A DNA stretch of 64,000 nt from Bagarius yarrelli. Lineage: Eukaryota; Chordata; Actinopteri; Siluriformes; Sisoridae. Each line of letters begins with the position of its first letter. Position 1 is the stretch's first letter. Below are positions 20,866-32,269 of this stretch, one piece after another. The position numbers and the translations under genes were made by a program. The stretch covers positions 217,290 to 281,289 of the forward strand of contig VCAZ01000248.1 of the NCBI GenBank assembly GCA_005784505.1. Direction: 5' to 3'. The notes under the pieces were generated by a model that made no database searches, had not been told where the DNA came from, and saw only the letters and a program-made list of their open reading frames with translations.

Positions 20866-21109
20866 CTTCTTACATTACTGACCACTCAGCACTTGCAGCA
20901 ATTTGCATACTAGCGGACATCCCGATCCCATCTAGATCCAAGACGAATATCTGCCTTGTTAAATCAAGGTCATTGTCCTGACCCTGATGTCCTGCTTAAT
21001 TACGACACCCCAAAGACCTGTGGAATTAAAGAGAAAGGCACCAAATACTGCAATCGTTTTTGCAATCAAGTCCCTGCTGACCCCATCTAGTTCTTTAGCT
21101 TTAAATACA

Positions 21110-21270
21110 GTTCAAGTTCAAGAAAGTTTATTGTCATTTCAACCATATATAGCAGATGCAGTACACAGTGAGATGGAACAATGTTTCTCCAGGTTCATGG
21201 TGCTACACAAAACAACACAGAAATACACAAAACAACAAACAACAAAGAGCCAATTAACAAAAAACAACAC
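21110..21270 (+). repeat. Teleost dispersed repeat (TTCAAGTTCAAG head)
   Basis: TTCAAGTTCAAGAAAGTTTA followed by TTGTCATTTCAACCATATAT, GCAGTACACAGTGAGATGGA, ACAATGTTTCTCCAGG, GGTGCTACACAAAACAACAC and an A/C-rich tail (ACAAAACAACAAACAAC). A common fish interspersed repeat; class not assigned. Confidence 0.65.
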
Positions 21271-21289
21271 AGAGTCATGATGCTCTCCT

Positions 21290-23070
21290 ATCTATTTAAA
21301 CATAAGACAAGGCTCTGACGGACTTCTAGTCTGTCTAGTCCTCCTGCTGCTTTTCTTAGAGTTCTGATAAAGTAAAGACAGGCAGTGCACTTTGGCCAGG
21401 GGACAACAACTACTGAGTGTCCTGCCAAATTCAAGGGGACTCGCTCAAAAGGTTTGGTGCTCTGGAAATTGGCACCAATCCTAAGAAACATCCTGGACGG
21501 ATCAAACTTTTATGGATCACTCATCAACCTTAGGCTGACAGAACTGTGAATGGAGGGTTGCCCACTTAGAGCATCTGCTACCATGTTCTTAGTGCCAGGG
21601 ATGTATTTGATGCTGAAGCTGTAAGGCGCTAATTTGGAAACCAATCTCTGTTCACACGCGTTGAGTTTAGGCTTAGTCAGGATGTAAGTCAGTGGGTTCT
21701 TGTCTGTCAAAACAGCAAAATTATGACCCTTTGACCAGTGTGTGAACTTATCGCAAAAAGCCCTCTTTAACATCAAAAACTCTAAATGATGAGCAGGGTA
21801 CTTAGCTTAAGCCTGTGTGAGAGCTTTACTAGCGAAAGCAATAGGTCGTGCTTTGACATCACCATCTGCTACCTGTGATAAAACAGCACCTAACCCATCC
21901 AATGACGCATCTGTGGACAAAATAAAAGGACGATTAAAGTCAGGGTGTGTTAATGCCACAGAGTTGACTATGGCAGCCTTTAACTGCCGGAATGACTTAG
22001 TGTGCTTCTCTTTCCAATCACTAGGATTCATCTTCCTGAAAGAGGCAGAACCTTTTCCTGAACCCTTTCTACCCTTCGGTGCTGCAGTCAGGGCAAACAG
22101 CGGTTTTGCTATACTAGTACAGTTTGGGATAAATCTTTGGTAGTCTAGTACCATTCCCAATAACAAATCGATCTTTTTCTGAGGTTTACCTATCATCAAT
22201 CATCAGGTCAGACTACCCATAGCGCTAACTTTGTCTGGATCAGTTTTCAAGTCTGCTGAACACCATCCCAAGACTCTTGATTACCCCTCCCCACTCAGGT
22301 CATAAACCAGGAGGTCGTCCAGATCTTAACACAGCAATGTAATAAAATTTTGAAAGCTGGCCAGACTTTGCACAAACCCTGCGCCATACGGTTAAATTCA
22401 AACAGACCCTAGGTATTGTGAAGGTTTTTTTATCGTAAGCTGTTTATCTCCTTCCGCCATAGTGATATTGTAGAAACCAGAGGTTAGATCCATAGCACTG
22501 AATATTCCCATACCAAAATACAGCTGTTCCTTGTCTCTATGATAATGTGAAATTCCTCCCTCTTGAAAGATATATACTCTACTGTGCTGAGATATAGTCA
22601 GACTTGGATGACTACAGCAACGCACAGCGAGTTCTTAATAAAGAATAACTTCTGCTTGAAAGATCTTCCAATGTCTCCTGGTCTCTGTTTCGACAAAGAA
22701 AAAGTTTACAACATCCTCTACATCCCACCCTTCCACCTATTACGCCCAGACCGCATATTTGAAAACGGTTTAATCTCTGGCTCTCTAGTTTTGTCTGGTT
22801 GAGTCACAACACGCCAATAATTCTGGGACTGTTTCAGTTGACTTAAGACATGTTTTATGACATTAGTACCAACAATTAACTGGTATTTTTGCACTTGCAC
22901 TACCAACATCGGGACAACAACAGGCTGCCCATAAACATGCATCTTTAGCTGAACATCAACCCCGTCTGATCTGGCTCGAGAAGACCCGCAAGAATCAAAC
23001 AATGTGTGCTCGGTTTCTTCATTTATTGTGCATGCCATAGAGCCACTATCTAAATAATAACTTTGTCATT
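21290..23070 (-). pseudogene. Degraded Ty3/gypsy pol (retrotransposon)
   Basis: Minus-strand pieces appear in pol order. 23038-22718 is a protease-like region (FDSCGSSRA, LIVGTNVI). 22625-22398 is an RT segment (IFSAMDLTSGFYNITMA). Near 22310 there is a DLDDLLVYDL remnant of the (F/Y)xDD catalytic box. 22199-21807 is RT connection/RNase H (GMVLDYQRFIPNCTSIAKPL, FILSTDASLDGLGAVLSQ). 21776-21510 is RNase H (FAVLTDKNPLTYIL, YIPGTKNMVADALSG). Frames are broken by stops and shifts, including a stop just before the DLDD box, and no integrase was found. It is inactive. Its LTRs were not identified with confidence. Confidence 0.85.
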
Positions 23071-24110
23071 CACAAGAACCTCAGTATAGAACAGTATAGT
23101 AATACCTTGGAACAAAACAAAACTGTTACTTGATTCAGACTGTTACTGTAATTGGTAAGTTACAGTGTGATTGTTTATGTAAACTAAAAACTGTTAGCAT
23201 TTATTTTTAAACCTCCATTGTTCATAAATGCAGGTTAAAGTCAGGAGCGATTAACCTTTTTTTTCGCAGATGTTATGGACTTAACAAACCCTAGTTTTAT
23301 TGATATTTTACTGTATATATTTTATGTGCAGTTAATTTAGAATGTTTTTATAATGTTTTGTCCTGTTCAGACAAATGACAGGGCACTTGTAATTAAACAA
23401 TACAATAGCAGACTCTAATCAGGAGCAAATAAAACACTTATTTATTGTTTCTTTCTTTTAGTCAGTGCAAATAACATATATGGGTGTTTGTTCTTGTTAA
23501 CACGGCTCAAAGAATTGATGTAAGAATATAAACTCCCCAAGTTCAGACTAGCAGGAGTATTATGAAATCATGCTTCTCTGTTTAAATAGTAAACTCCACT
23601 TTTTTTATTAGATTTTTTGTTGGATTACCTGTTGTTTAGTGTTAATTCTCTTAGAATTCTTGTTCTGGTATTCAACTATAAACATCCTGTAGTTACCAGT
23701 GAATATTTTAAGGCAGTTCACACTCCTCAAACAGCCTGTGGAACTTTTTGCTCTTGCAAATGACCTTTTTTTGTTCAGTGTCCGTCACAAAAATTCCATA
23801 TTATAGACGTGCTGTTTGTTTGCATATTAATTGGTAAAATGATCTCTTTGACTCAGAATAAGGCAGAATCTCACTCCACTGTGCTTTTTTTCAATGCTGA
23901 TTGGCCGCACAAAGCTGTGCACTTAATTAGCTGGTATGACTGTCACTTAAGGATTGCAGTCATGCATTAGCTCTGAGACCTTTTATATCACATTCACATC
24001 TCAGTCTTTTTCGATTAGCTAATTGAAGTGTTTCAAATTGTGATTTCGGTTAATCATTCAGCCCTAATCACAAGCTTCTCTAAGCTGTACTGCAAGCAGT
24101 GGTAATAAAT
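23071..24110. other. AT-rich intergenic sequence
   Basis: No gene recognised. A CAGCCCTAA-type word at 24059-24067 after GATTTCGGTTAATCATT resembles the end of fish hAT-type nonautonomous elements, but the other end was not found. Confidence 0.35.
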
Positions 24111-24229
24111 ACGTTCCATCGAAAGACTCTTAAAAAGAAAGTAGCCCAGAGGAATCTGACTGTCCCACAGATGATGTTGTTTTGCCAAAACAGAAGAAGA
24201 AAAGTCATTTTTTTCTCAAATAAAAATAC

Positions 24230-25930
24230 AGACCAGAACTATAGATAAAAACACAGCAAAGGAAATGAGAACTCTGCAGACCTAGGGGAAGTGTCAGTCA
24301 TGTGGCTACATTTAAGAAAAATGGTGGAAGAGTTTACATCAAAAAGCATTATTGTCTATATTGTCAAATACAGTGCCATAAAATGACGAGGCACTTAATG
24401 CTGGAGCACTACAATGAAACTGCTGCAGCGAAAGCTCTAAGTTTTCCTCTGAAATCATAGGAGTGAAAACTGCATCTCGACCTCATACGAAACCAAGTGA
24501 ACTTTGCTCATAACAATGAGGTCCTAAAATCTGGTAGAGGAACACTAGTCCCAAGTCATCAAGCTTCAAGACCAGCTGAAGCAACTGACTATATGCACTG
24601 CATAAATTGTTGAGCTTTACTTGAAGGAAAGGCCTTATGGTGGCACATGTCAGGTTCAGGCTTTCTCAAAAGTGCAGCACACAAAAGCCAGGCAAAAGCC
24701 AAGTTCAGTCACTCTGTGCTTTTCCACAGCCAGTCCCAGATAGTGTTAGCGGAAAAGTTTGAGTGTTGGTAAATGCTATACAACAGGATAAAGTCACAAC
24801 CATCATCAGAGAGAAAAAAAACATTGAAGATTTGGAGAACATTTGTATGCTTAACACAGACATGACAAGAACGAACATGAGTTCATTAGGCAAGAAATAA
24901 GGGAAGTAGAAAGACTTATTCGGCACTTACAGAAGGCTGGAAAACTCCATCACATCAGTGACTTCTTTGTACCTTCTAACTTCAACTTTGTGGTGAAGGC
25001 AGTGAAGGATGCTGCTGGGTTTGATAAAGACAAAAACCTGTACAACATTTTACTTGGCTCTTAAACTAGGCCATAATCCCAAAGAGATTGCAGATATTCT
25101 TGAATGTGGGGCACAGAGGGCAGAGTCTGACAAGGAAGAAGTTCCTGAGAATAGCAAGAGGACCCTGTGTATTTATGACAAAAAGTGGAATGTATGTGTC
25201 AACATGGGCCCTACAAACCCTAAAGGAGAGAAAATGGAACACTCCTCAACTCCTTCCCCTCACACGGATGTAAAGATGATGCACATGCATCTTGAGAAGT
25301 GCAGCGTGAGCTCAGTAATATTAATCCAAATTAAAAGAACTGGAGCAAGCTAGCCAATATGACTCCTGTTTAACCTTAGAAAAAAGGCAAAGTGTCAAAA
25401 ATGGCACTCTATGCGTTCACCCTAAGTGACACCTCATTCGGATTCAACAGAAAGAATTTTAGAATTGCAGCAAAAGCTTTGTCAGCATTTTCAGTGTATT
25501 GGAAATTCCTGTCTGTTTAACACCAGACATGCTCTTCCAATGGAATCCCTGCTTGCACATCCTTGGTATGTGGTGTGCCATATGAGAATCCTCATTTCTT
25601 TTTAAGACCTGATGCAGACACCCATTTAAGGGGCTCAGATGGCATCAGACAAATTGCAAGGAACTGTGTGGGCAAACATCCAGAATCTCTGTCCTCAACC
25701 ATGCTGAGAAAGCAGGTTTCCTCACTGTCCATGGTCCTGAACCTAAAGGACAACAAAATAAATACACTGGCAAATTTTCTTGGCTACGAGATCCGGATCC
25801 ATAGACAGTATTACAGATTACCTTAAGGGACACTGCAGTTAGCTAAAGTCAACCCAGTGCTACTTGCCCTAGAACAATGCCGGCTGTCTGACTTTAGGGG
25901 ACTTCAAATCCAAATTTACAAGCCCATTTA
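24230..25930 (+). pseudogene. Zinc-finger / tyrosine-recombinase-like pseudogene
   Basis: A decayed plus-strand gene readable across frames. N-terminal part: C2H2-like HYCLYCQIQCHKMTRHLMLE (about 24342-24401). Next, QVNFAHNNEVLKSGRGTLVP and a second CxxC finger (YMHCINC … ALWWHM) with an internal stop near 24610. Middle: HHISDFFVPSNFNFVVKAVK, DAAGFDKDKNLYNIL, ALKLGHNPKEIADI, KWNTPQLLP and VKMMHMHLEKCSV. C-terminal part (25563-25826): FLRPDADTHLRGSDGIRQIA, LSSTMLRKQVSSLSMVLNLK and LANFLGYEIRIHRQYYRLP. I recall intact fish paralogues with this layout. The spacing of Arg, His/Arg and Tyr in the C-terminal block resembles a tyrosine recombinase (Crypton-like), which is inference. Multiple stops and frameshifts exclude function. 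Confidence 0.5.
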
Positions 25931-26009
25931 ATTTACATTAAATGTATTAGATTAAGGTGTTGTGTACAGTAATGTTAAAGGTTTTGCCATTTCTTTTTTA
26001 ATTTTTCAG

Positions 26010-26079
26010 TGGAGGTGCCCAAAGCCATAGACATTGATGTCTCTGAGACTGAGGCAGAGAAGGATTCTTGGTGCTCTCA
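26010..26079 (+). pseudogene. Exon-like block (VEVPKAIDIDVSETEAE)
   Basis: Preceded by TTTTTTAATTTTTCAG and followed by GTAATC. It reads EVPKAIDIDVSETEAEKDSW with no stop before the donor. It lies about 80 bp beyond the recombinase-like block and is probably the next exon of the same decayed gene. Confidence 0.4.
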
Positions 26080-26209
26080 GTAATCAAGTGGGTTATACCA
26101 ATAACTATTGTTACCTTTTAATGCACTATTAGTCCTAGCATAGTGTGTAATCTGAGTGAACTTCAAGGTCAGGTGTTAACTATTTAATCAGCCTTTTTTT
26201 CTGTTAAAG

Positions 26210-26260
26210 GTTCCTCGTGTTCTAATGGAAGACAGTGTGTTATTGAATGCACATTAATAG
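26210..26260 (+). pseudogene. Exon-like block (VPRVLMEDSVLLNA)
   Basis: Flanked by CTTTTTTTCTGTTAAAG and GTATGT. It reads VPRVLMEDSVLLNA and then meets a TAA just before the donor, consistent with decay. Confidence 0.35.
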
Positions 26261-26565
26261 GTATGTACCTGTAGATACACTCTCCTGCTAAACATTACAC
26301 ACAAAATTCACTTTTCACTACTAATTATTTAAACAAAAAGTTATTGTCATTATGTATTTAGAATCCTCGACACCTAAAATACTCCTGCAGGCAGTTAAGT
26401 CCGAGACTGATTACCCTAAAACAGTAATTCTTTTATTTTCTATTTTGCTTATTACCTTTCTTTATGAAAAGGGGGAATTCATACATTACAATCTAAATAA
26501 ACTTATAAAGTATTCTGGGTACTAACAGTTAAAAATAGTGTAGTAATATATGTTTATTTTTAAAG

Positions 26566-26621
26566 GACCCTCAAAGAGAAAACAGAAAACAGCAAAGTCT
26601 GGCGGTGATGCTGCTAAACAG
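26566..26621 (+). pseudogene. Exon-like block (Lys-rich)
   Basis: Flanked by TTTATTTTTAAAG and a GTGCTA donor. It reads PSKRKQKTAKSGGDAAKQ without a stop: basic, possibly nuclear-localising. Confidence 0.35.
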
Positions 26622-26984
26622 GTGCTACACTAATTAAACAGTTTGCTGGTTGATGGTTACAGTTTTTTACAAAAAAATAAAATGAACATTTTTTTTTTAT
26701 TATATTTTAATAAAGTTTAGAGGATTTCTTCAGACAGCATATTTCAACATTTTAGCTGTCGGCTTGCATGTATTTGTATTTTTACAAGATTTAATAAAGG
26801 TTTACAGTTCCAGACTGTGCACATGTTTGACATATTTGCATAAATATCTATTTGAATTGATGTACTTTTATAGCCAGCTGACAGACGCTGTCTATTTCTC
26901 ACAGAAACACATACCAGAAAAATTATATTTGATCAAATTGATAAGTTGGTTAATAGTTTTTGTTTTTGTCTTCCTCTTTGTTAG

Positions 26985-27121
26985 GAACCTCAACGTGGAG
27001 CGGGCTGGGTCTATGGTGAGGGCCAAGCCGTAAAGAAGAACTTAAACAACCTTATCAAGTACCAGGGAATGCGGAGTGTGTTGCTTCACCAGAGACCCTT
27101 AAAAACAGAAGATGGACAGCG
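26985..27121 (+). pseudogene. Exon-like block (EPQRGAGWVYGEGQAVKK)
   Basis: Flanked by TTTTTGTCTTCCTCTTTGTT plus AG and by a GTAAAG donor. The 137-bp frame has no stop: EPQRGAGWVYGEGQAVKKNL then NNLIKYQGMRSVLLHQRPLK. With the preceding blocks it suggests a spliced gene whose large 5' exon has decayed. Product unknown. Confidence 0.4.
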
Positions 27122-27940
27122 GTAAAGTTTTATGTTAAAATCACATTGCTATCCCTTTGCACTGATTTCCTGTTTACATACTGTGGCGACGGACTAAGTT
27201 AAGTGTATCAAATTCTTCAATCAGTGCTATTGGTTAAAGCAGTTTTATATTTTTATAAGTAAATTATGAAGTACATCATGTGCCTACTTTATTAAGGTTA
27301 ACATTATTTTCAACATCATCTGATTTAACCATCCTTTTGGTGCAATGCAGCAATTTTAAAAAGGTAAGCCAATATGAAAAAAACACACACCTGGGGGTGC
27401 AGATTTAGATGTAGTCACAATCTATTTGTATTCTCTTTTGGAAGGCAGTTTATACTTGCTGGTTAATTAAAATGTTATAAAGTCTGTAAAATTAATAAAT
27501 TAAAGTGGCAATTAAAAATACAGACAAAAATCATCTACTAAATCCCCATTGCAGAAATATTATAATGTATAATTAAGTGGACCTTTTTTACAGTTACCAG
27601 TGGTATAAATACCCATGTTAAACCTGTGACTGCTAGGGTGAGCAGAAATCCTGAAAGAACAGGTAAATTATCTGTTTTTATTAATTTACTGTTATGTCTA
27701 TTTACCCAACATTTATGTTACAAAAAAAAAGCACAGAGACAGATCTACATGGACACCACCCATAAATGTTTGGACATAAACCGGTACAACAACAGGACTG
27801 GTATAGTTGAGAGAACAGAATTGAGTCTCCAAAAGTTTGAGAAACAGTTTGAAGAACTTACAACATTAGCTGGAAAACTGAAAGAAAGCACAACAATAAC
27901 AGAAATCAAGGATGGAAAGAAAGACTCAAAGTCTCAAACA
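27122..27940. other. AT-rich sequence, weak coding traces
   Basis: A plus frame at 27626-27949 contains a charged helix-prone stretch (SLQKFEKQFEELTTLAGKLK), which could be LINE ORF1 or pseudogene material. No family assigned. Confidence 0.3.
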
Positions 27941-27949
27941 GCAGATTAG

Positions 27950-28075
27950 CAGATATGACACTAACAGATATGACCACCCAACTCACCACAGATATGACCA
28001 CGAAAATCACCACAGTTACGACCACCCAAACCACTACAGATACTACCACCCATACCACACAACCATAACCCAGCT
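27950..28075. repeat. Short Thr-coding minisatellite
   Basis: Four to five degenerate 24-27-bp units containing ACAGATATGACCACC; plus-frame translation is Thr-rich (TTDMTTQ-like). Confidence 0.65.
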
Positions 28076-28959
28076 ACCTTAACACAGAGGATACAAGACC
28101 TCCAACACACAGAGCCCAACAGAACCACAGCCAAAATACATCAATCCAGATTACAAGAACAGCAGTGTATTCTCAATGGGGCAGCGACAGACAGCACCCT
28201 AAAGTGAAACCCAACCACTTCCACCAACACAGCTTCTCAACCTAAACCGGGGTAGATTTTAACAGAAAACGCCACAGAAACTGAAGAAAGAAATTTGCAA
28301 AATATTAATCTAAATGTTCAAACAAATCACTTAGTGTTTTATATAAACCAATATTATATATAAAAAGATATACAATTACAAATATTAAATTTATAATATT
28401 TTATACTGGTTGTTGTTTGGTATAAAAAACACCCTGCATTATTTTTTAAAAGTCGCAAAAAAAAACCTCGCACACATTTGACTCAAACATTCAGGGTTTA
28501 GTGTATAACAATAAATACATATATCTGTGTAATTTATACTCCCATTACCACTCTAACAACCCATTTCCCCTAATCTCCACATATAAACCTGCCATTTTCA
28601 CAATGTTTTATTGTGTGGAAACTCTAATGCCAGGACAGGTTCAAAGTGAACCATATACTTTCATAAAAAAAAACACACTCTTTAGAAATTTGGCACATAG
28701 TTTTGGAGTTGGCACTTGACTAACTGGAGCCCAGGTCAGGAAGCAGACAGACTGGCTAAACCAACCATCTGCTAGCCGTCTCACCTCACAGGCCACACAG
28801 AATTCAGTTAGTTCACAGCACATGGAGACTATTTTACCAAGATATCACACTATAGAGTCTGTTCCCTGAAACTAGAAAATACAATAAATGTCCAAACCAA
28901 GTTAATAGAAACAATTTAACTGATGTTCGACAAATAAAAATGTATGCAACACAGAGAAA
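28076..28959. other. AT-rich intergenic sequence
   Basis: No element recognised with confidence. May include the decayed 5' part of the LINE that follows. Confidence 0.3.
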
Positions 28960-29600
28960 CAAATGATAAAGTTTGGTTTATTAAATATCAGGTCCCTTGC
29001 TGCAAAAGTGCTTTTTAAAATGAGATGATCACTAGTTATAATCTAGATGTGCTCTGTTTGACAGAAACCAGGCTGAAACCAGATGAATACGTTATTTCAA
29101 ATCAGTCTACACCACAGAATTACTGTTATAAACATGAGCTGCATCCAAAAGGTAAAGGTGAAGTGGTTGCATCAGATTATAATAATACTTTTCTTAGTGT
29201 TTCTTAGAGAGCAGGTTTCAGGTATAAATCATTTGAAGTAATGGCGCCTCATAGAACATTATATAAAGAAATAGATGATAAAAATAAATCTCCTGTAATG
29301 TTTGATTGGCTACAGTATACAGGCCACCAGGACAGCATACATACTTTACTAAAGAATTGATTTTCTAACAGAGTTAGTGCTGCTGCAGATAAAGTCTTAT
29401 TTGTTGGTGATTTTAATATCCATGTCGAAAATGAAAAAAATGTTTTGGGATCAGCGTTTCTAAAAATTAAGACAACATGTTTTAGGTCTTACTCATAATA
29501 AAAATCATACTCTAGATTTAATACTGTCACATGGAATTGATGCTACTGATGTTGAAATTCTGCAACAAAGCGATAATATTTCAGCTCATTAGTCCTGTGC
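28960..29600 (+). mobile_element. CR1/L2-type LINE endonuclease remnant
   Basis: The plus strand reads GLLNIRSLAAKV, then SYNLDVLCLTETRLKPDEYV, STPQNYCYKHELHPKGKG, then after frameshifts ADKVLFVGDFNIHVENE (the DxN catalytic motif), NHTLDLILSHGIDATDVEIL and QQSDNISAH. This is an endonuclease (EEP) domain of a CR1/L2-superfamily LINE. It is broken by stops and shifts. Confidence 0.8.
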
Positions 29601-29835
29601 AGCAGTTTAGAGCAGCAGTTGTACCTACTGGAGCAAAACTATCAAAGCTCGACCCTGACAGTCAATCAGAACAAAAATAAAATAGTCGACTTCCCAAAAA
29701 AGGTCAAATTTGAGGACAGCATACACGAGTTCACGCTCAGAAACAAAACATCGTCTAGAACACTCACTACACTACAAGTATCTGGGACTAAAACTCAGCC
29801 CCTTCAGGAGGAATTGATCTAGGAGTGAAAGCCTA
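29601..29835 (+). mobile_element. LINE RT C-terminal fragment
   Basis: An open frame at 29619-29822 reads LLEQNYQSSTLTVNQNKNKI, EFTLRNKT and LQVSGTKTQPLQEELI, resembling the segment after the RT catalytic box (NxxKT-I-V-F, then Y-L-G). It is joined directly to the endonuclease remnant, so the RT core is deleted or two LINEs abut. Confidence 0.6.
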
Positions 29836-29994
29836 AAAAATCTAATATATAAACTGGTGAAGTATCACTACAACTCCAGAGATTTGAAACACTGACAAAT
29901 CCTTTTTGTACTTTTTGTAATATATTATTAATATTAATTATATTAATTATATAATATTTATTTACAAATACACATTTATGTTACTGATGTAACA

Positions 29995-30140
29995 GAGTCT
30001 CAGTGATGCAGTGACTTATAGTCTCAGTGATGCAGTGACTTATAGTCTCAGTGATTCAGTGACTTAGAGTCTCAGTGATTTAGTAACTCAAAGTCTCAAT
30101 GATTCAGTGACTCGGAGTCTAAGTGATTCAGTGATTATGT
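29995..30140. repeat. 24-bp minisatellite (GTCTCAGTGATTCAGTGACT)
   Basis: Five to six units of the GTCTCAGTGATNCAGTGACT-NNNN type. It is the reverse complement of the family at 31457-31880. Confidence 0.9.
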
Positions 30141-30700
30141 GCATTAATATATACCTTTGCAGCTGTTCTAAAGAACTTATCACCAGTTGACTAATTTGAG
30201 TGCAGGATTCAGCGGTAGGGATTTGAGCCATTCCTTTTTCCCTGTGATTGTGTGTCTAAAGGTTTTTTAGTGTTTAGTAAGGATGCAATGGACACGTGTT
30301 GCCATAGTAACAGGAAGCGCAGTGCTCAGGCTTCTTTAGTACCCCGCCAGAAAGCAGCACACTCCCGTTATCTGTCTCACTCTCAGCTTGTCTGTGCAGT
30401 CGTCCCAGGAGAACCGACACCACAAGAGCTTTTCTTTTTCTTCATCCTCACCCCTTCTGAATTACTGTTATCATGTTTATCAAAGATTTTATAACTTCTG
30501 AACCAACGTTCTTTAAAAACTAAAATCCCTGAGCATCATCAGTCTATAAACCCAAATAATTTACACTAACATGATACCTTAGGGTCTTAATGCCCGCCAC
30601 CTTCATTACAGCCACACAGGTATCACAACACAATTTAATTAAGATAATTAGACCTAGCAGGTTAGGTTACATATCTAAAGCAGCCATCGGTGCGTCTTAA
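30141..30700. other. Unique intergenic sequence
   Basis: No recognised gene; a 24-bp (GT)/(GAAA) segment follows at 30701-30736. Confidence 0.4.
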
Positions 30701-30819
30701 GTGTGTGTGTGTGTGTGTGTGAAAGAGAAAGAGAAAGATGCTGGTGTTGAAGAATTCTATAGCATTCACAGTAAAAGTAAAACATTAAGTAAAACATGTG
30801 GTGGGTCAATGTAAGCGTC

Positions 30820-30880
30820 TCTCTCTTTCCCTCTCTCTCTCTCTCATTCTCTCTCTTTTTTTCTTTCTCTCTGTCTGTCT
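30820..30880. repeat. (CT)n pyrimidine tract
   Basis: CTCTCT/CTTTCTTT-type tract of about 60 bp. Confidence 0.85.
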
Positions 30881-30884
30881 TTTC

Positions 30885-31140
30885 TGCATGCAGTAATCCT
30901 GATTAAAAGCTAATCTGATTATTGTTTCCGTTGTTCTGAGCGTAAAGAGCAGAATGAGTTCAGCTGCAGGTCAGTGAACTGAGATTCGGGTTTTCATTAC
31001 GCTCGACCAGCCTAATTACCGTGGCTTGTTAATTGAGTCCACTGTGGATTCCTGCAGGATTTCATGTCATGTTGGCGACTCGTGTTTGGTTTGTCTGCTG
31101 CAGCTCCACGTTCAATAACTTCATGTTGTTGTTTACTGAA
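30885..31140. promoter_or_regulatory. Candidate conserved noncoding element
   Basis: Non-repetitive sequence with several homeodomain-type ATTA/TAAT words (TAATCCTGATTAAAAGC, CCTAATTACCGTGG, TTGTTAATTGAG) and two CTGCAG sites. Character is that of vertebrate developmental CNEs, but conservation is not testable here. Confidence 0.25.
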
Positions 31141-31456
31141 TCTAAGCAAAATTAAAATGAGCTTCACTCCAGTAATAATGTGAAAAGAAAGAACAGAAAT
31201 GATTCCATCAAATCAATAAATTTACTACTTATTAAAGAAATGATCACAATAATCTCTGCCAATCCGCTTTAATTTAACAGAATGTCTTTATCAGCACAGA
31301 GAACAGAACCTGATTCGGTGCAGTCACTGAGTCACTGAATCACTGAACTTACACACTCGAAATATAATAAAACACACACACATGATCTAAAGTCTGAAAT
31401 CTGATCTAATCTCCTGCTCTGGTGTTAAGTGAACTGATTACAGATTTATTGTAGTC

Positions 31457-31880
31457 ACTGAGACTTTGAGTCACTCAATGAATGAGACTACGATTCACTC
31501 AATCACTGAGACTCCGATTCACTCAATCACTGAGGCTCTAAATCACTCAATCACTGAGACTCTGAGTCACTCAATCATTGAGACTATGACTCACTCAATC
31601 ACTAAGACTCCAAGTCACTCAATCAATGAGACTCAGAGTCACTCAATCTCTGAGACTCCAAGTCACTCAATCAATGAGACTCAGAGTCACTCAATCGTTG
31701 AGACTATGGGTGACTCAGTCACTGAGACTCTGAGTCACTCAATCACTGAGACTCCAAGTCACTCAATCAATGAGACTCAGAGTCACTCAATCTCTGGGAT
31801 TTTAAGTCACTCAATCAATGAGACTCAGAGTCACTTAATCAATGAGACTCAAGGTCACCAAATCACTGAGACTCTGAGTA
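31457..31880. repeat. 24-bp minisatellite (GAGTCACTCAATCACTGAGA)
   Basis: About 17 units. The 24-bp period gives a continuous plus frame (31466-31885) of eight-residue repeats SHSITETL/SHSINETQ. Its reverse complement GTCTCAGTGATTGAGTGACT is the unit of the array at 29995-30140, with one fixed difference (G for C). Confidence 0.95.
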
Positions 31881-31889
31881 TCTGATAGC

Positions 31890-32235
31890 TGAGCACAGGT
31901 TCTCCTCGTTTTCAGGGTTTCTCTGGTTCTTAGGGTTCTCCGGATTCTCCTGGTACTCGGGGTTTCTCTGGTTTTTCTGTATACCAGAGTTGTTCTGGTT
32001 CTTAGGGTTTCGCTTGTTCTTAGGTTTCTCTGGATTCCCCTGGTTCTTCATGTTCTCCTGGTTATCAGTTTTGTTCTGGTTGTCTGGGTTTCTCTGGTTC
32101 TCATGGTTCTCTGGATTCTCCAGGTTCTTCTGGTTCTCATTGTTCTCAGGGTTCCTCTTGTTCTCAAGGTTCTCCATGTTCTGCCGGTTCTCAGGGTTCT
32201 GGTTCAACTGCTTCCTAGGTTTCTCCTGATTGATT
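31890..32235. repeat. 9/18-bp minisatellite (GGTTCTCAGGGTTCTC)
   Basis: Many short units built on TTCTCTGGTTCTTAGGGT. The minus strand is open for 114 codons (31863-32207) as an Asn-rich three-residue pattern (NPENQ, NQRNP, NLENPEN). Starts within 10 bp of the end of the 24-bp array. Confidence 0.88.
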
Positions 32236-32269
32236 TGGCCTTTGTTCTATGGTTCTTTCGGATTCTGAA

